A stretch of DNA of 64,000 nt from an uncultured Lachnospiraceae bacterium (GTDB lineage Bacteria; Bacillota; Clostridia; Lachnospirales; Lachnospiraceae): positions 1-64,000 of the forward strand of contig CAJUDZ010000008.1 of assembly GCA_910584965.1 (NCBI GenBank), read 5' to 3'. Position 1 is the stretch's first letter, and each line of letters starts with the position of its first letter. Both the position numbers and the translations under genes were made by a program. Under the pieces are notes generated by a model. It saw only the letters and a program-made list of their open reading frames with translations. It was not told the DNA's origin and made no database searches. Positions 1 to 9,556 of the stretch are shown here, in pieces.

Positions 1-58
1 AGATAAAATGAAGCTGCCGCTTCACGAATTTTCATTCGTTAAAGCGACAGCCCCTCCG

Positions 59-2062
59 TCACGAACCCGTATGATTGACAATCCGGTAATACGTTCCCGC
101 GGTTTTAAAGTAGCTGGCCGCGTACAGCAGCGCAAATACCGCGGAAACGATCAAGGCACATTTTTGCATGAGCCCGGTGTCGAAGAAATCGATGGCGCAC
201 ATCAGTCTTCTCACCATGAACATTCCTGCAAAGGTATGGGCAAACGCGCCGGCAAGAGGCAGACCGAATACGAACAGAATCTGCTTGTGGACGGTGCTTC
301 TGATTTCATCCCCGCTCATGCCTACTTTCTGCATGATCACATAGTTCTGTCTGTCCTCGTACCCCTCCGAAATCTGTTTGTAATACATGATAATGAACAG
401 ACACAGGAAAAAATCAAATCCGAAGATAACACCGATAAACAGCAGGCCGCCGTACATGGAACAAAGTTCCCCTCTATGTTCAATGCCATCCTTCCCGCCG
501 CGGATGCCCGGCTGTTCCCATCCCCACTCCGCAAGCGCATCGACAAACGCCCTTTTTTCTTCCTCTTCACCGTTTAAAACAACGCAGGCCCGGCATATGC
601 CGCTGTTAAGAAAAGCTTCCATGTCTTGCACACCGTTGGCTTCGGCCCATGCCCTGACGTAACCGTCCCGTACCGCATCGTCGCGCACGATCAGCAGGTA
701 TCTGCCTCCCAGACGCTCTTTTGACTTGGGATAGGGAAACAAATACTGCACTTCTTTTCTGACCGTTCCTTCCATTCCCATAAAGCAAAACGTTTTCCGC
801 CCAAAATCAGCGCCTTCCGCATACAGGAGCGCCTCCTGTTCCGACAGGCTTTCCGTTTCCCCGCTGATCTTTTCATAATCCGCAAGCGTCATGATGATGA
901 CATCGCAGTTTTTTTTGTCACGATCATCTTCCTTTTTGACCCCGAAAACGCCCTCCTCCAGTGAGCAGCTCAGGGAAATCGTCTCGAATACATCGGCCCG
1001 CCGTACCGTCAGGCCGTATTGTGACGTCAATTCATTTAGTTTTTCCGAAAAACGTTCCGAAGATAACGCTCCTTCGTCCAGTTCCAGTTCCAGATCATAA
1101 GGGTCCAGAAAATGCGTCACGCCCTCCAGACCAAGATACAGCGAAACGGTACAGATCAGCGTGATGAGCACCATTGTGGAAAAAATACAGATGTTGACGA
1201 GTCCTGCCGCGCTCTTTTTCATCCGGTAATACATGCCGGAAATCGTAATAAAGTTCTTCGTCTTATAATACAGCCTCTTATGCCGGCGCACCGCTTTTAA
1301 GAAAAACACGCTTCCTGAAGTAAAAAGGAAATAAGTTCCTCCGACTACCAGAAAAACGGCCATGAAAAAATTAATAAAGATCATGGAATCCACCTTTGCC
1401 TGTACGGATGTGCGGTATCCGGCCGCTAAAAACACGATGCCGGCAACGGTCCACAGCACGAGCAGACGAGGTTCTTTTTCCCCTTTCCGGCCGCCGCTTA
1501 AAAGCGCCGCCGGGCGGGATTTCCCGATTTCCCACAGCTGGCCCGCAAACAACAGCAGAAACACAATGGCAAAGTACAGCAAAGTCTCCGTAAAGGCTCC
1601 CGGTGAAAAGACAAACGCCACATTCAGCGGCAGTCTGCTTAATTTTAACAACAGCAGAAACAACAGTTTGGAAAGCATTACGCCGAGCAGAATGCCGCCC
1701 GCCATCGTTATCCCGTAAATGATACAGTTTTCCAGAAACAGCATCACGCCGATATGCTTTTTCTCCAGTCCGAGCAGGCTGTACAGTCCGATTTCCTTCC
1801 GACGCCTTTTGATGACAAAACTGTTCGCATAAAGCAGAAAGAAAAACATGATATATTTTAACAGATACTTCCCGAGTTCCAGAAGAATCCAGGCATAGGC
1901 CCGGTGAGGCAGAATATTGATCAGATCGTTATGCAGGATGGAAGAAAAAGCAAAAAGCGTAAACGCCGAAAATATAACTGCCGTTATATATGGATAATAT
2001 ACGATGCCGTTGGTCATAATGCCTTTTACGGCCATCACCGGCAGAAGTTTTCTTCTGTTCAT
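59..2062 (-). CDS. ABC transporter permease, BceB type (FtsX family)
   Basis: A membrane permease of 667 residues. It has several N-terminal membrane helices, an FtsX-like core, a large soluble loop at about residues 320-535, and three more helices at the C-terminus. That long extracellular loop late in the protein is typical of BceB/VraG-type permeases, which recognise bacitracin-like or other cell-wall-active peptides and work with a kinase that has almost no sensor domain of its own. The start codon overlaps the last codons of the ATPase gene (4 bases), so the two are translationally coupled. It is the last gene of the order regulator-kinase-ATPase-permease. The substrate cannot be told from sequence. 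Confidence 0.9.
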   Translation of the reverse strand: MNRRKLLPVMAVKGIMTNGIVYYPYITAVIFSAFTLFAFSSILHNDLINILPHRAYAWILLELGKYLLKYIMFFFLLYANSFVIKRRRKEIGLYSLLGLEKKHIGVMLFLENCIIYGITMAGGILLGVMLSKLLFLLLLKLSRLPLNVAFVFSPGAFTETLLYFAIVFLLLFAGQLWEIGKSRPAALLSGGRKGEKEPRLLVLWTVAGIVFLAAGYRTSVQAKVDSMIFINFFMAVFLVVGGTYFLFTSGSVFFLKAVRRHKRLYYKTKNFITISGMYYRMKKSAAGLVNICIFSTMVLITLICTVSLYLGLEGVTHFLDPYDLELELDEGALSSERFSEKLNELTSQYGLTVRRADVFETISLSCSLEEGVFGVKKEDDRDKKNCDVIIMTLADYEKISGETESLSEQEALLYAEGADFGRKTFCFMGMEGTVRKEVQYLFPYPKSKERLGGRYLLIVRDDAVRDGYVRAWAEANGVQDMEAFLNSGICRACVVLNGEEEEKRAFVDALAEWGWEQPGIRGGKDGIEHRGELCSMYGGLLFIGVIFGFDFFLCLFIIMYYKQISEGYEDRQNYVIMQKVGMSGDEIRSTVHKQILFVFGLPLAGAFAHTFAGMFMVRRLMCAIDFFDTGLMQKCALIVSAVFALLYAASYFKTAGTYYRIVNHTGS

Positions 2063-2844
2063 ATCAATATGCCCTCCTTCCCGTCCGGCTGTGTTTCCGT
2101 CTGCATAACCGTCAGGGCGTCGGAAATCATCCTGTACATGGAATCCTTGCTCTGATTTCCCCGATAAATCTGATGGTATACGCAGCCGTCCTTAATAAAA
2201 AGAACGCGCCCCGCGTAGCTGGCCGCCTGAACGCTGTGGGTAACCATCAGAATGGTCTGTCCTTCCGCGTTGATTTCCTCAAAAAGTTTTAACAGTTTTC
2301 CGGAAGCTCTCGAGTCCAGCGCCCCCGTCGGCTCGTCCGCCAGAACGAGATCCGGTTTCGTAATCAGAGCCCTGCATGCCGCCGCCCGCTGCTTCTGCCC
2401 GCCGGACACTTCATACGGGTATTTTTCCAGTACATCGTCGATCATAAGCCTTCCGGCGAGCGGTACAAGCCGGCGCTCCATCTCCCCGTAATCGTTTCCC
2501 GAAAGCACCATCGGCAGAAAGATATTGTCTTTTAAGGAAAGAGAATCCAGCAGATTAAATTCCTGAAAAACAAATCCGAGATGCTCCCGCCTGAACGCGC
2601 AGAGTTCCTTTTGTTTTATCCCGGAAATATTCTGTCCCCGCAGAAGCACCTGGCCGCTCGTGGCCTTATCGAGCGACGCCAGAATATTCAAAAGCGTTGT
2701 CTTGCCGGAGCCGGATTCTCCCATGATCGCCACATACTCCCCTTCCTCCACCGAAAAATTCACATTGCTTAACGCCTGTACTTTGACCGAACCGAATCGG
2801 GTCGTATATACTTTCTTTACATTCTTTACTTCCAGAATCGACAT
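2059..2844 (-). CDS. ABC transporter ATP-binding protein, BceA type
   Basis: A cytoplasmic ABC ATPase of 261 residues. The Walker A motif GESGSGKTT lies near residue 42, the signature VSGGQKQR near 145, and Walker B LVLADEPTGALDS just after it. The sequence belongs to the MacB/BceA/LolD group that energises FtsX-type permeases. It pairs with the overlapping permease gene downstream. The start is supported by the ribosome binding site AAGGAG eight bases upstream. A 153-bp gap separates it from the kinase gene and holds a BceR-like operator, so the transporter genes probably have their own induced promoter. Confidence 0.93.
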   Translation of the reverse strand: MSILEVKNVKKVYTTRFGSVKVQALSNVNFSVEEGEYVAIMGESGSGKTTLLNILASLDKATSGQVLLRGQNISGIKQKELCAFRREHLGFVFQEFNLLDSLSLKDNIFLPMVLSGNDYGEMERRLVPLAGRLMIDDVLEKYPYEVSGGQKQRAAACRALITKPDLVLADEPTGALDSRASGKLLKLFEEINAEGQTILMVTHSVQAASYAGRVLFIKDGCVYHQIYRGNQSKDSMYRMISDALTVMQTETQPDGKEGILI

Positions 2845-2938
2845 TTTGCTATCTCCTTCGGGTTATTTTGTTCCCCTATCATAACGTAAAAAGGAAATGC
2901 GCTGCCATCGATCCAGCTTACATTTCCTTCCTCCGGCC

Positions 2939-2952
2939 TTACATTTCTGTCA
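2939..2952 (-). promoter_or_regulatory. BceR-like operator upstream of the transporter genes
   Basis: On the minus strand this reads TGACA-GAAA-TGTAA, an inverted repeat that fits the TNACA-N4-TGTAA pattern described for BceR-type response regulators. A second half-site (TGTAA) sits about 21 bp closer to the ATPase gene, and a possible -10 (TATGAT) follows near 2876-2881. The placement agrees with induction of the transporter by the regulator encoded at 4034-4717. Binding is inferred from pattern only. Confidence 0.55.
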
Positions 2953-2997
2953 CATTGGAACACCATGCCGTTTCGCGGCATGAAAAGTACCGGACAA

Positions 2998-4020
2998 TCA
3001 GGCGCGGTCCTTTCTGCCGAATCCTATTGTTACCTTCGTACCTTCCCCCATACTGGATTCGACCCGGACGGTATGGGAAAGCCGGTCCAGAATCTGCTTG
3101 CACAGATAGAGACCGATTCCTGTCGATTTCCTGTCCAGGCGGCCGTTGTGTCCGGTAAAACCGCGTTCAAAAATTCTGGGGAGATCTTCTTCCCGGATTC
3201 CGATTCCGTCATCTTCGATCACGATATAAGCCGCCTCCCCCTGCGTTTTTTCTCCCTGCCCGTCGAGGCCGTAAATTTGAATCGTGCCTTCCGGCGTATA
3301 TTTCAGCGCATTGGATAAAATCTGCTCGAACACAAAAGAAAGCCATTTCTCATCCGTAACCGCATGCGCCGAAAATTCTTCCATCCGGAAAGACAGGCCG
3401 CTTCCGATGAACAGGATAGAATATTTTTTTATCGCCGTTCTCAGTATGGCGGCGATGTCCTGCGTCCGGAAAAGAAAATCCGAGGAAATGCTGTCAAGCC
3501 TTGCATAATACAGCGCCATCTCCGCATACTGTTCTATTTTAAAAAGTTCTTCAAGCTGTGTCTTTTCCCCCTGTAACAAAAGCCGCAGCGCCGCAATGGG
3601 CGTCTTGATCTGATGCGTCCACATCGTATAGTAATCGGACATATCCTGCTTCTTCGTATCGTATTCCGACAGGGCATCCCGTTCTTCCGTTTCAACAGCG
3701 TTTATTATTTTATGATACAGTTCATCAATATAGGACTCCGCTTCCGGCAGGTACGCCGTCCGCTCTCCCGTTCTTGTGACGGCTTCCTGCAAAATCAGGC
3801 ATTTCTTTCGATAATGAAAATAGTCCCATACGCCGAAAAGCAGGCCGAAAAAAACGGCAAGAACCGTTCCGTAAGACATATTGCGCATCGCGCCTTCATA
3901 GCCGTAAAGCCCGGCCAGTCCATACATGATCAGGACGGCCGTTCCATATAGAATAACCGTTTTGACGTGTTCCCTGAGATAGGATCTCAATATCCGGCAT
4001 TCCCTTTTTTTTCTGTCCAT
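2998..4020 (-). CDS. Sensor histidine kinase, BceS type
   Basis: A membrane kinase of 340 residues with two N-terminal helices and almost no extracellular segment, the intramembrane-sensing architecture. The dimerisation/phosphoacceptor box is WTHQIKTPIAAL and the ATPase domain shows NALKYT, DDGIGI and STGIGLYLC. I chose the ATG at 4020 (MDRKKRE) rather than an upstream one because AGGGG precedes it and the upstream option would run into the regulator gene. It lies 13 bp after the response regulator stop. In this family the kinase senses flux through the partner BceAB transporter. Confidence 0.92.
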   Translation of the reverse strand: MDRKKRECRILRSYLREHVKTVILYGTAVLIMYGLAGLYGYEGAMRNMSYGTVLAVFFGLLFGVWDYFHYRKKCLILQEAVTRTGERTAYLPEAESYIDELYHKIINAVETEERDALSEYDTKKQDMSDYYTMWTHQIKTPIAALRLLLQGEKTQLEELFKIEQYAEMALYYARLDSISSDFLFRTQDIAAILRTAIKKYSILFIGSGLSFRMEEFSAHAVTDEKWLSFVFEQILSNALKYTPEGTIQIYGLDGQGEKTQGEAAYIVIEDDGIGIREEDLPRIFERGFTGHNGRLDRKSTGIGLYLCKQILDRLSHTVRVESSMGEGTKVTIGFGRKDRA

Positions 4021-4033
4021 AAAGCACCCCTTT

Positions 4034-4717
4034 TCAGGCTTTCGAATGCCTGAGCTGATAGCCCACACCCTTTTTCGTCGCGATAAAATCCGTCAGGCCG
4101 GCCCCTTCCAGCACCTTCCGCAGCCGGTTTACATTGACGGTCAGCGTATTGTCATCCACAAAGCATTCGTCATCCCACAGACGCCGCATGATTTCTTCCC
4201 GCGTCACGGGATTCCCGGCTTTTTCAAACAAAATCTGCAGGATTCTGAACTCGTTTTTGGAAAGCTCCCATTTCTCTCCTTTGTACAAAAATGACATGTC
4301 TGTCACATTTAGTATGACGCCTCCATATTCCAAAAGCGAAGAGGATTCCTGAAAGGCATATGCTCTGCGCAGAACGGCCTGAATCTTGGCCGCCAGCACT
4401 TCCAGATCAAAAGGTTTCGCGACAAAATCATCCCCGCCCATGTTGACCGCCATAATAATATTCATATTGTCGGAAGCAGAGGACAGAAAAAGCACCGGCA
4501 CTTTCGACACTTTTCTGATCTCCCCGCACCAGTAATAGCCGTTATAAAAAGGAAGTCCGATATCCATCAGCACAAGATGAGGCTCAAATCCCGCCACATC
4601 CGACAAAACGTCGCTAAAATCCGAAACTTCTTTCACTTCATAGCCCCATTTGGCCAGATAACCGCCGACCTGCTCCGCAATGACAGGGTCATCTTCCACG
4701 ATTAAAATTCGATACAT
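4034..4717 (-). CDS. Response regulator, OmpR/BceR family
   Basis: A 227-residue two-domain regulator. The receiver domain has the acidic pair EDD near residue 8, the phosphoacceptor Asp in VLMDIGLPF and the conserved Lys in VAKPFD. The C-terminal winged helix ends with the usual GVGYQLR. It heads the four-gene resistance module and probably activates the ATPase-permease pair through the site at 2939-2952. A palindrome GATGTA-N6-TACATC at 4818-4835 lies in the upstream gap and may be an autoregulatory site. Confidence 0.92.
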   Translation of the reverse strand: MYRILIVEDDPVIAEQVGGYLAKWGYEVKEVSDFSDVLSDVAGFEPHLVLMDIGLPFYNGYYWCGEIRKVSKVPVLFLSSASDNMNIIMAVNMGGDDFVAKPFDLEVLAAKIQAVLRRAYAFQESSSLLEYGGVILNVTDMSFLYKGEKWELSKNEFRILQILFEKAGNPVTREEIMRRLWDDECFVDDNTLTVNVNRLRKVLEGAGLTDFIATKKGVGYQLRHSKA

Positions 4718-4817
4718 GCTGTTGTCTCCTGACTGATTTTTCTGCCTGATGCACTGAAACGTTTCCCATCATACATCCCTCTTTTATCCGCCGGACTTTT
4801 CATTTCCGGGCTTTTAT

Positions 4818-4835
4818 GATGTATTATTTTACATC
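4818..4835. promoter_or_regulatory. Palindrome in the regulator promoter region
   Basis: A perfect 6-bp inverted repeat, GATGTA and TACATC, separated by six A/T bases. It lies in the 155-bp gap between the response regulator start and the comEC stop, which must hold the regulator promoter. It could be an operator for that promoter. The function is inferred only from position and symmetry. Confidence 0.35.
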
Positions 4836-4872
4836 CGGGAAGGGAGGATGTCAAAGGCGTATTTATTCTTTT

Positions 4873-7101
4873 TCACCCTCCCAGAAATGTTCGCACCCTC
4901 ACGCGTCCGCCGCCCCGCGTCACGCGCACCGTTACCGCGCCGCTTTCCGCGGTCTCCAAAATCCGGCACCCGGCTTCGTCAAGCCTGTTCATCAGTTCTT
5001 CGTGCGGATGTCCGTACCGGTTATTTTTTCCGGCGGATATCAGCACAAGACGCGGAGACACCGTTTCCAGAAAATCCGCACCTGTGGAATTGCGTGAACC
5101 GTGATGGGCCGCCTTCAATACGGTAATGCGTTGCTCTTCGGGCATCATATCCCGCAGTTGATTTCCGACCGCCTCTTCGCCGCTTCCTTCCAGATCGCCG
5201 GTAAAAAGAGCACTGAACGCTCCGTATTCCAGATAGAGAACGACGGAGGCTTCGTTGTTTCCCTGTTCCGTCCCTTTTTCCGGATGCAGGCAGGTAAGCT
5301 GCAATGTCCCGCGGCGCAGCCTGTCTCCCCTGTGAATATACTGCACCGCAATGCCCTGCCTGAGGGCCAGCGCTTCCAGTTCCAGATATGCTTCGCTCCG
5401 GGCGGCCGTCCCGATATCCGGCAGAATCAGGTTATCAACGGCAATGCCGCTTTCTCCCATGTCTTCCACAAGCGTTTGGATTCCGTTATAATGGTCGCTG
5501 TCCAGATGGGTCACGAATACCGCATCCAGCCGGTCCGCTCCGGCCTGTTTCAGGAACGGAAGTATCCGGTATGTTCCCACATCGCTTTTGCTGGAACTTC
5601 CGCCGTCGATCAGATAATGCCCTCCCCTGTCGTCGGTGAAATAGATGCAGTCTCCCTGTCCCACATCCAGAAAAGTAATCTGAATCCCGCCCTGATATCT
5701 TAACGTAAGACAGATCAGGGCGGATAATGTGAACATCCAGAATTGCAGACGGCTCCATTTACGGCTGCATAAAACAACCGCGCACAGAATCAGGATAAAC
5801 GCGGCGACCTGCCAGTTTTCCGGCTTCCCCGGCACCGCCCTGCTGCCCGGAAGAGAGAGCACAAACGTACAGGCATGCTCATAAAGTGCCAGCATGAACT
5901 TCGCAGGCAGAGAAACATATTTGCCGGAGGGCAGGTAAAAGGCCGCCGCTGCCAGACTGACCAGACCGTCCGCCAACACCGTTCCCATGCCGGGAATCAG
6001 CAGGACATTTAAAATAAGGGAATAAAGCGGATATTCATAATAGAAACACAGATAAACGGGAAGCGTCGCCACGGATACCGCCAGACCGGCGGCCAGACGT
6101 TTTTCCAGCAGGGGAATGAACCGTATTTTACAGTCAGCCCACAGCAGATTTTCCTCCATCGCCGGAAGAAACAGTCCGAGCGCAAGAATTGCCCCGAACG
6201 AAAACAGAAAGCCGCTGTGATACAAATAAAGCGGCTGGCGTATCAAAGCCGAAACCGCTGTAGCGGCCATGGCCGTCAGCATGTCATAGGTACGCCCGAA
6301 CAGTCCGGCGGCGGCATGGAAACCAAACATCATGACCGCCCGGTATGCGGAAATGCTCATGCCGGTCATAACACCGTAGCAATAGATGAAAGCAATGGAT
6401 AAAATAACATTTGCTATTGCAGGACATCTGATTTTACGAAGCATTTTATACAGCCCCATGCCGATGATGGAAATATGCAGCCCGCTGATGCTTAAAATGT
6501 GAATGACGCCGTTTTGCTGATACAACAGCTTCGTCGCCTCGTCCAGCGTTCCTTTTTCTCCAAGCAGAACCGCCTTCATAATGGAAGCATCCTTTTCCCC
6601 AAAGCAGACGTCCAGCAAAGCGGACAGGTATGTCCTCACCCGGTAAAGCCCTTCCCGGAAACCGTCAAAAGACGCCGATTCTTCCAGGATGACGGCGTTA
6701 TGTATCTGCGCCTGAATGCCGGAAATCCGGTAATACTGCGCCGCGTCAAACTCGCCTGGATTCGTCGCCCGGTCAAAGGCATACAGTTTTCCCTGTATAC
6801 GGACATAACTGCCCATTTTCGGCTCCTGTCCTTTATCCAGACGGCAGATCACACTTTCGATTTTAAAATTGTTTATCCTGGGATCGATAACCTGAACGTT
6901 TTTCAGATAAATAACCAGAATTTCCTGTTCATTAGAAATGCGATATTCTTTCTGATCGACCCGGCCTGTCACTACTACACCGGTCTGATGTGCGTCATAA
7001 AGCTCCGCCGCAGGCAGCGGATGCAGATACAGATACAGCCGGATGAGTATGACAAAGGCCAGACCGATCATGCACACCGGTCTTCTCATGTTACCTCTCA
7101 T
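4873..7101 (-). CDS. comEC: ComEC/Rec2 DNA-uptake channel protein
   Basis: A 742-residue polytopic membrane protein. The N-terminal soluble ComEC domain (about 30-170) is followed by the Competence channel domain, with helices at about 190-470. A C-terminal metallo-beta-lactamase-like domain begins at TFLDVGQGDCIYF, shows LIDGGSSS, and has the metal-binding motif THLDSDHYNG. ComEC carries single-stranded DNA across the membrane in natural transformation. Its ATG overlaps the stop of the GerMN gene by four bases, so they are co-translated. It is last in an operon that starts with a ComEA-like gene. No pilus genes are in view, so transformability is not shown. Confidence 0.95.
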   Translation of the reverse strand: MRGNMRRPVCMIGLAFVILIRLYLYLHPLPAAELYDAHQTGVVVTGRVDQKEYRISNEQEILVIYLKNVQVIDPRINNFKIESVICRLDKGQEPKMGSYVRIQGKLYAFDRATNPGEFDAAQYYRISGIQAQIHNAVILEESASFDGFREGLYRVRTYLSALLDVCFGEKDASIMKAVLLGEKGTLDEATKLLYQQNGVIHILSISGLHISIIGMGLYKMLRKIRCPAIANVILSIAFIYCYGVMTGMSISAYRAVMMFGFHAAAGLFGRTYDMLTAMAATAVSALIRQPLYLYHSGFLFSFGAILALGLFLPAMEENLLWADCKIRFIPLLEKRLAAGLAVSVATLPVYLCFYYEYPLYSLILNVLLIPGMGTVLADGLVSLAAAAFYLPSGKYVSLPAKFMLALYEHACTFVLSLPGSRAVPGKPENWQVAAFILILCAVVLCSRKWSRLQFWMFTLSALICLTLRYQGGIQITFLDVGQGDCIYFTDDRGGHYLIDGGSSSKSDVGTYRILPFLKQAGADRLDAVFVTHLDSDHYNGIQTLVEDMGESGIAVDNLILPDIGTAARSEAYLELEALALRQGIAVQYIHRGDRLRRGTLQLTCLHPEKGTEQGNNEASVVLYLEYGAFSALFTGDLEGSGEEAVGNQLRDMMPEEQRITVLKAAHHGSRNSTGADFLETVSPRLVLISAGKNNRYGHPHEELMNRLDEAGCRILETAESGAVTVRVTRGGGRVRVRTFLGG

Positions 7102-8066
7102 TCCGCCGCGGAAGCGGTATTCGTGACAAGATCCAGATTCCGTTCAAAAATATCAGTCAGGCTGATGCTCTCTTTATAAAAAAGCGAAGTATCCCCATTG
7201 ACGGAAATCTGCACCTTATTGATATTAGGCAGTTCGATTAAAGAATTGGTAATAGAATAAATCGTTACATCGCTCGTGACGCTGTAAGGCTGCGTCAGGA
7301 ACGCTTCATCAAAGTTTACATAACATATCCTGTCGATCACGGTAACGCTCAGCAGTTTGACGGCCGGATTCATGGTCGGATAGCTGCCGGCCGCCGTCGG
7401 CCCCTCGATCAGCTTTTCCACCACCAGCTTTTCCATCGATATATTACTGTTGTATACGACGTTCCTCTGGTTTTCTTCCACCAGCCTGTCGCCGTTTTCG
7501 TTGGCAAAATACAGGCGGAGATTGACCTTTTCATAAGTGTTGATCTCGTCTCCCGCATTGTCGATAAAGGTGTCCGCCGACATCGTGCCGATCGCTACAT
7601 TATTGCTGTCCATCAACGGCTCGTTCAGGATGGTGAACGCAATGTATCTGACATCGGATATCTGGGAAAGCGTCCGGACAATCGCCGCCCGCACCAGAAC
7701 TTCTTTGATGTTGTCCATCCCCCTGTAATTTTCATCAAAGTCCAGCGTCAGTTTCTCCCCGTCCCAGGAATAACCGAGCAGTTCGAATCCTTCCGCAAGC
7801 GGCGCCTTATACTCCATTTTCTCCGACTTTAAAGAAAGCTGTTCCAGCAGTTCGATCAGCAGAAGCCGGCTGTCGTCCGTCTCCGTTTGATAAGCGTTTG
7901 AAAAAATACAGGTTTCGTCATTATTTACATAATATATATCATAAGATTTCCCGGACGCGCTTTCTTCCTCGCTGCCGCAGGCTGCAGTACAAACGGCCAG
8001 CGTCAGAATCAGAAACGAAAGCAGTCCCTTTCTGATCAGCATGTTTAACTCTATCAATGTCCGCAT
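7098..8066 (-). CDS. GerMN-domain lipoprotein
   Basis: A 322-residue secreted lipoprotein. The signal peptide runs to a lipobox-like TAAC-G near residue 30. Two GerMN-type repeats follow: each holds a segment like LLGYSWDGEKLTLDFDENY or LLSVTVIDRICYVNFDEAF, the pattern shared by GerM and related Firmicutes lipoproteins. In GerM this fold acts in sporulation and germination, but similar proteins also sit beside two-component systems. AGGGG stands four to five bases before the ATG at 8066, supporting that start. It lies between a histidine kinase and comEC in one operon, so it could be an accessory sensor protein. Its role here is not known. Confidence 0.8.
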   Translation of the reverse strand: MRTLIELNMLIRKGLLSFLILTLAVCTAACGSEEESASGKSYDIYYVNNDETCIFSNAYQTETDDSRLLLIELLEQLSLKSEKMEYKAPLAEGFELLGYSWDGEKLTLDFDENYRGMDNIKEVLVRAAIVRTLSQISDVRYIAFTILNEPLMDSNNVAIGTMSADTFIDNAGDEINTYEKVNLRLYFANENGDRLVEENQRNVVYNSNISMEKLVVEKLIEGPTAAGSYPTMNPAVKLLSVTVIDRICYVNFDEAFLTQPYSVTSDVTIYSITNSLIELPNINKVQISVNGDTSLFYKESISLTDIFERNLDLVTNTASAAE

Positions 8067-8083
8067 GAATCCCCTGCCCTTTC

Positions 8084-9556
8084 CTACGAAACCGCAATGT
8101 ATGTCAGCGGAATTTTTACAGTAAAGGTCGTTCCTTCGCCTTCTTCGCTGACAACTTTGATCGTTCCTCTGTGCATCAGAACGGCACTTCTCGTAATCGA
8201 CAGACCGAGCCCGGTTCCCTCGATTTCCCTTGAGTGGGACTTATCCACCCGATAAAAACGTTCATAAATATGTTCGGTGCAGTCCTCCGGAATGCCAATG
8301 CCCGAATCCGCCACTTCCACAGAAAAAAACTGATGATCCGCATCTACGGTCACTTTGACCCAGCCATGCTCTTTGTTGTACTTGATGGCGTTTTCGATCA
8401 AATTTGTTATAACAAGCGTTATTTTTACCTCGTCGATGGCCGCCGTGACCGGACGGATACTTTCATAAACAAGCTCGATATCCCGTTTAATGGCGATCGG
8501 CCGAAGCCTTCTCATGATCGTCTCAACCAGCTCATTGATATCCACCTGGGAAATGTTCAGCGGAGAAGCCGCTCTGTCCATTCTGGTCAGGGCCAGCAGA
8601 TCGTTGATAATCTTATTTTCCCGGTCGATCTCCGTCGCAATATCTTCCATAAATTCCCGGTACAGTTCCACAGGCACGTCTTCCTGTCCCCGCAGGGAAT
8701 CCGCCAGCACCTTGATGGAGGTGATGGGGGTTTTCAGCTCATGAGAGACGTTCGATACAAATTCCTGTCTGGAATCATCCAGCACTTTCATTCGGCCAAG
8801 CACCTGATTGAACGCATCCCCGATATGCTCCGTTTCCAGATAATCCGGCACGGAAATCGGATCGTTTGTATACCCTTCTCTGACCTGGCTTAACGCATCC
8901 GTTATTTTTTCAAAAGGTCTGATTAAGAGATTGGACAGCACAACGGACATAAGCAGCATGACCGCGATGACAATGACTTCCACCACAAGCGCCTGCCTGC
9001 TGAGGATATCCATCGTTACGGTGATGTTGTCCGTCGATACACTGGTCAGCATAACGCCCCGGATGATATCCAGTTTCCGTTCTTTTTCTCCCGCAGCATC
9101 CATAATCACCGTTTCCGTAATCGGTATCGTCATTTCGATATAACCGTTCTCCGCGTCATATTTGCTCGTGTTTTCACCCTTCATACACTTGATGACTTCT
9201 TCGGAAACGACGGTTTTCCCCTCGCTGATACCATAAGTATCTTTGACGACTTTCAGATTATGGTTGATGATCAGGACGCGCCCGTCGTACAGATTGGAAA
9301 GCTGACTGAGCTCCGCATTGATAACTTCCGAAGAAGTGTCCTGCATATAGCGGTAAGCGATCAGATGATTGGACAGAATCCGAAGCTGCGCCTGCACGTC
9401 GGAAGTGCGCACGCTCACCGCACGATGCTCGTAATTTTCCAGAATCGCGTACCGCATGAATATGCAGGGTATCAGCCCGACAATAAACAAAATGAAGAAC
9501 AGGCGCACCTTCAGGCTTCGCAGAATTTTTAATTTTCTGAAGTTCCATTTACGCAA
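8084..9556 (-). CDS. Sensor histidine kinase (HAMP, PhoR/WalK-like)
   Basis: A 490-residue membrane kinase with a helix near residues 15-35, an extracytoplasmic region of about 150 residues, a second helix near 185-205, and a HAMP linker (NLLIRPFEKITDAL). The phosphoacceptor motif FVSNVSHELKTPITS follows, then an ATPase domain with NLIENAIKYN, DSGIGIP and GTGLGLSI. No PAS domain was seen between HAMP and HisKA, unlike WalK of Bacillus. It overlaps the response regulator stop by eight bases and is followed by a GerMN lipoprotein. The signal is unknown. Confidence 0.92.
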   Translation of the reverse strand: MRKWNFRKLKILRSLKVRLFFILFIVGLIPCIFMRYAILENYEHRAVSVRTSDVQAQLRILSNHLIAYRYMQDTSSEVINAELSQLSNLYDGRVLIINHNLKVVKDTYGISEGKTVVSEEVIKCMKGENTSKYDAENGYIEMTIPITETVIMDAAGEKERKLDIIRGVMLTSVSTDNITVTMDILSRQALVVEVIVIAVMLLMSVVLSNLLIRPFEKITDALSQVREGYTNDPISVPDYLETEHIGDAFNQVLGRMKVLDDSRQEFVSNVSHELKTPITSIKVLADSLRGQEDVPVELYREFMEDIATEIDRENKIINDLLALTRMDRAASPLNISQVDINELVETIMRRLRPIAIKRDIELVYESIRPVTAAIDEVKITLVITNLIENAIKYNKEHGWVKVTVDADHQFFSVEVADSGIGIPEDCTEHIYERFYRVDKSHSREIEGTGLGLSITRSAVLMHRGTIKVVSEEGEGTTFTVKIPLTYIAVS

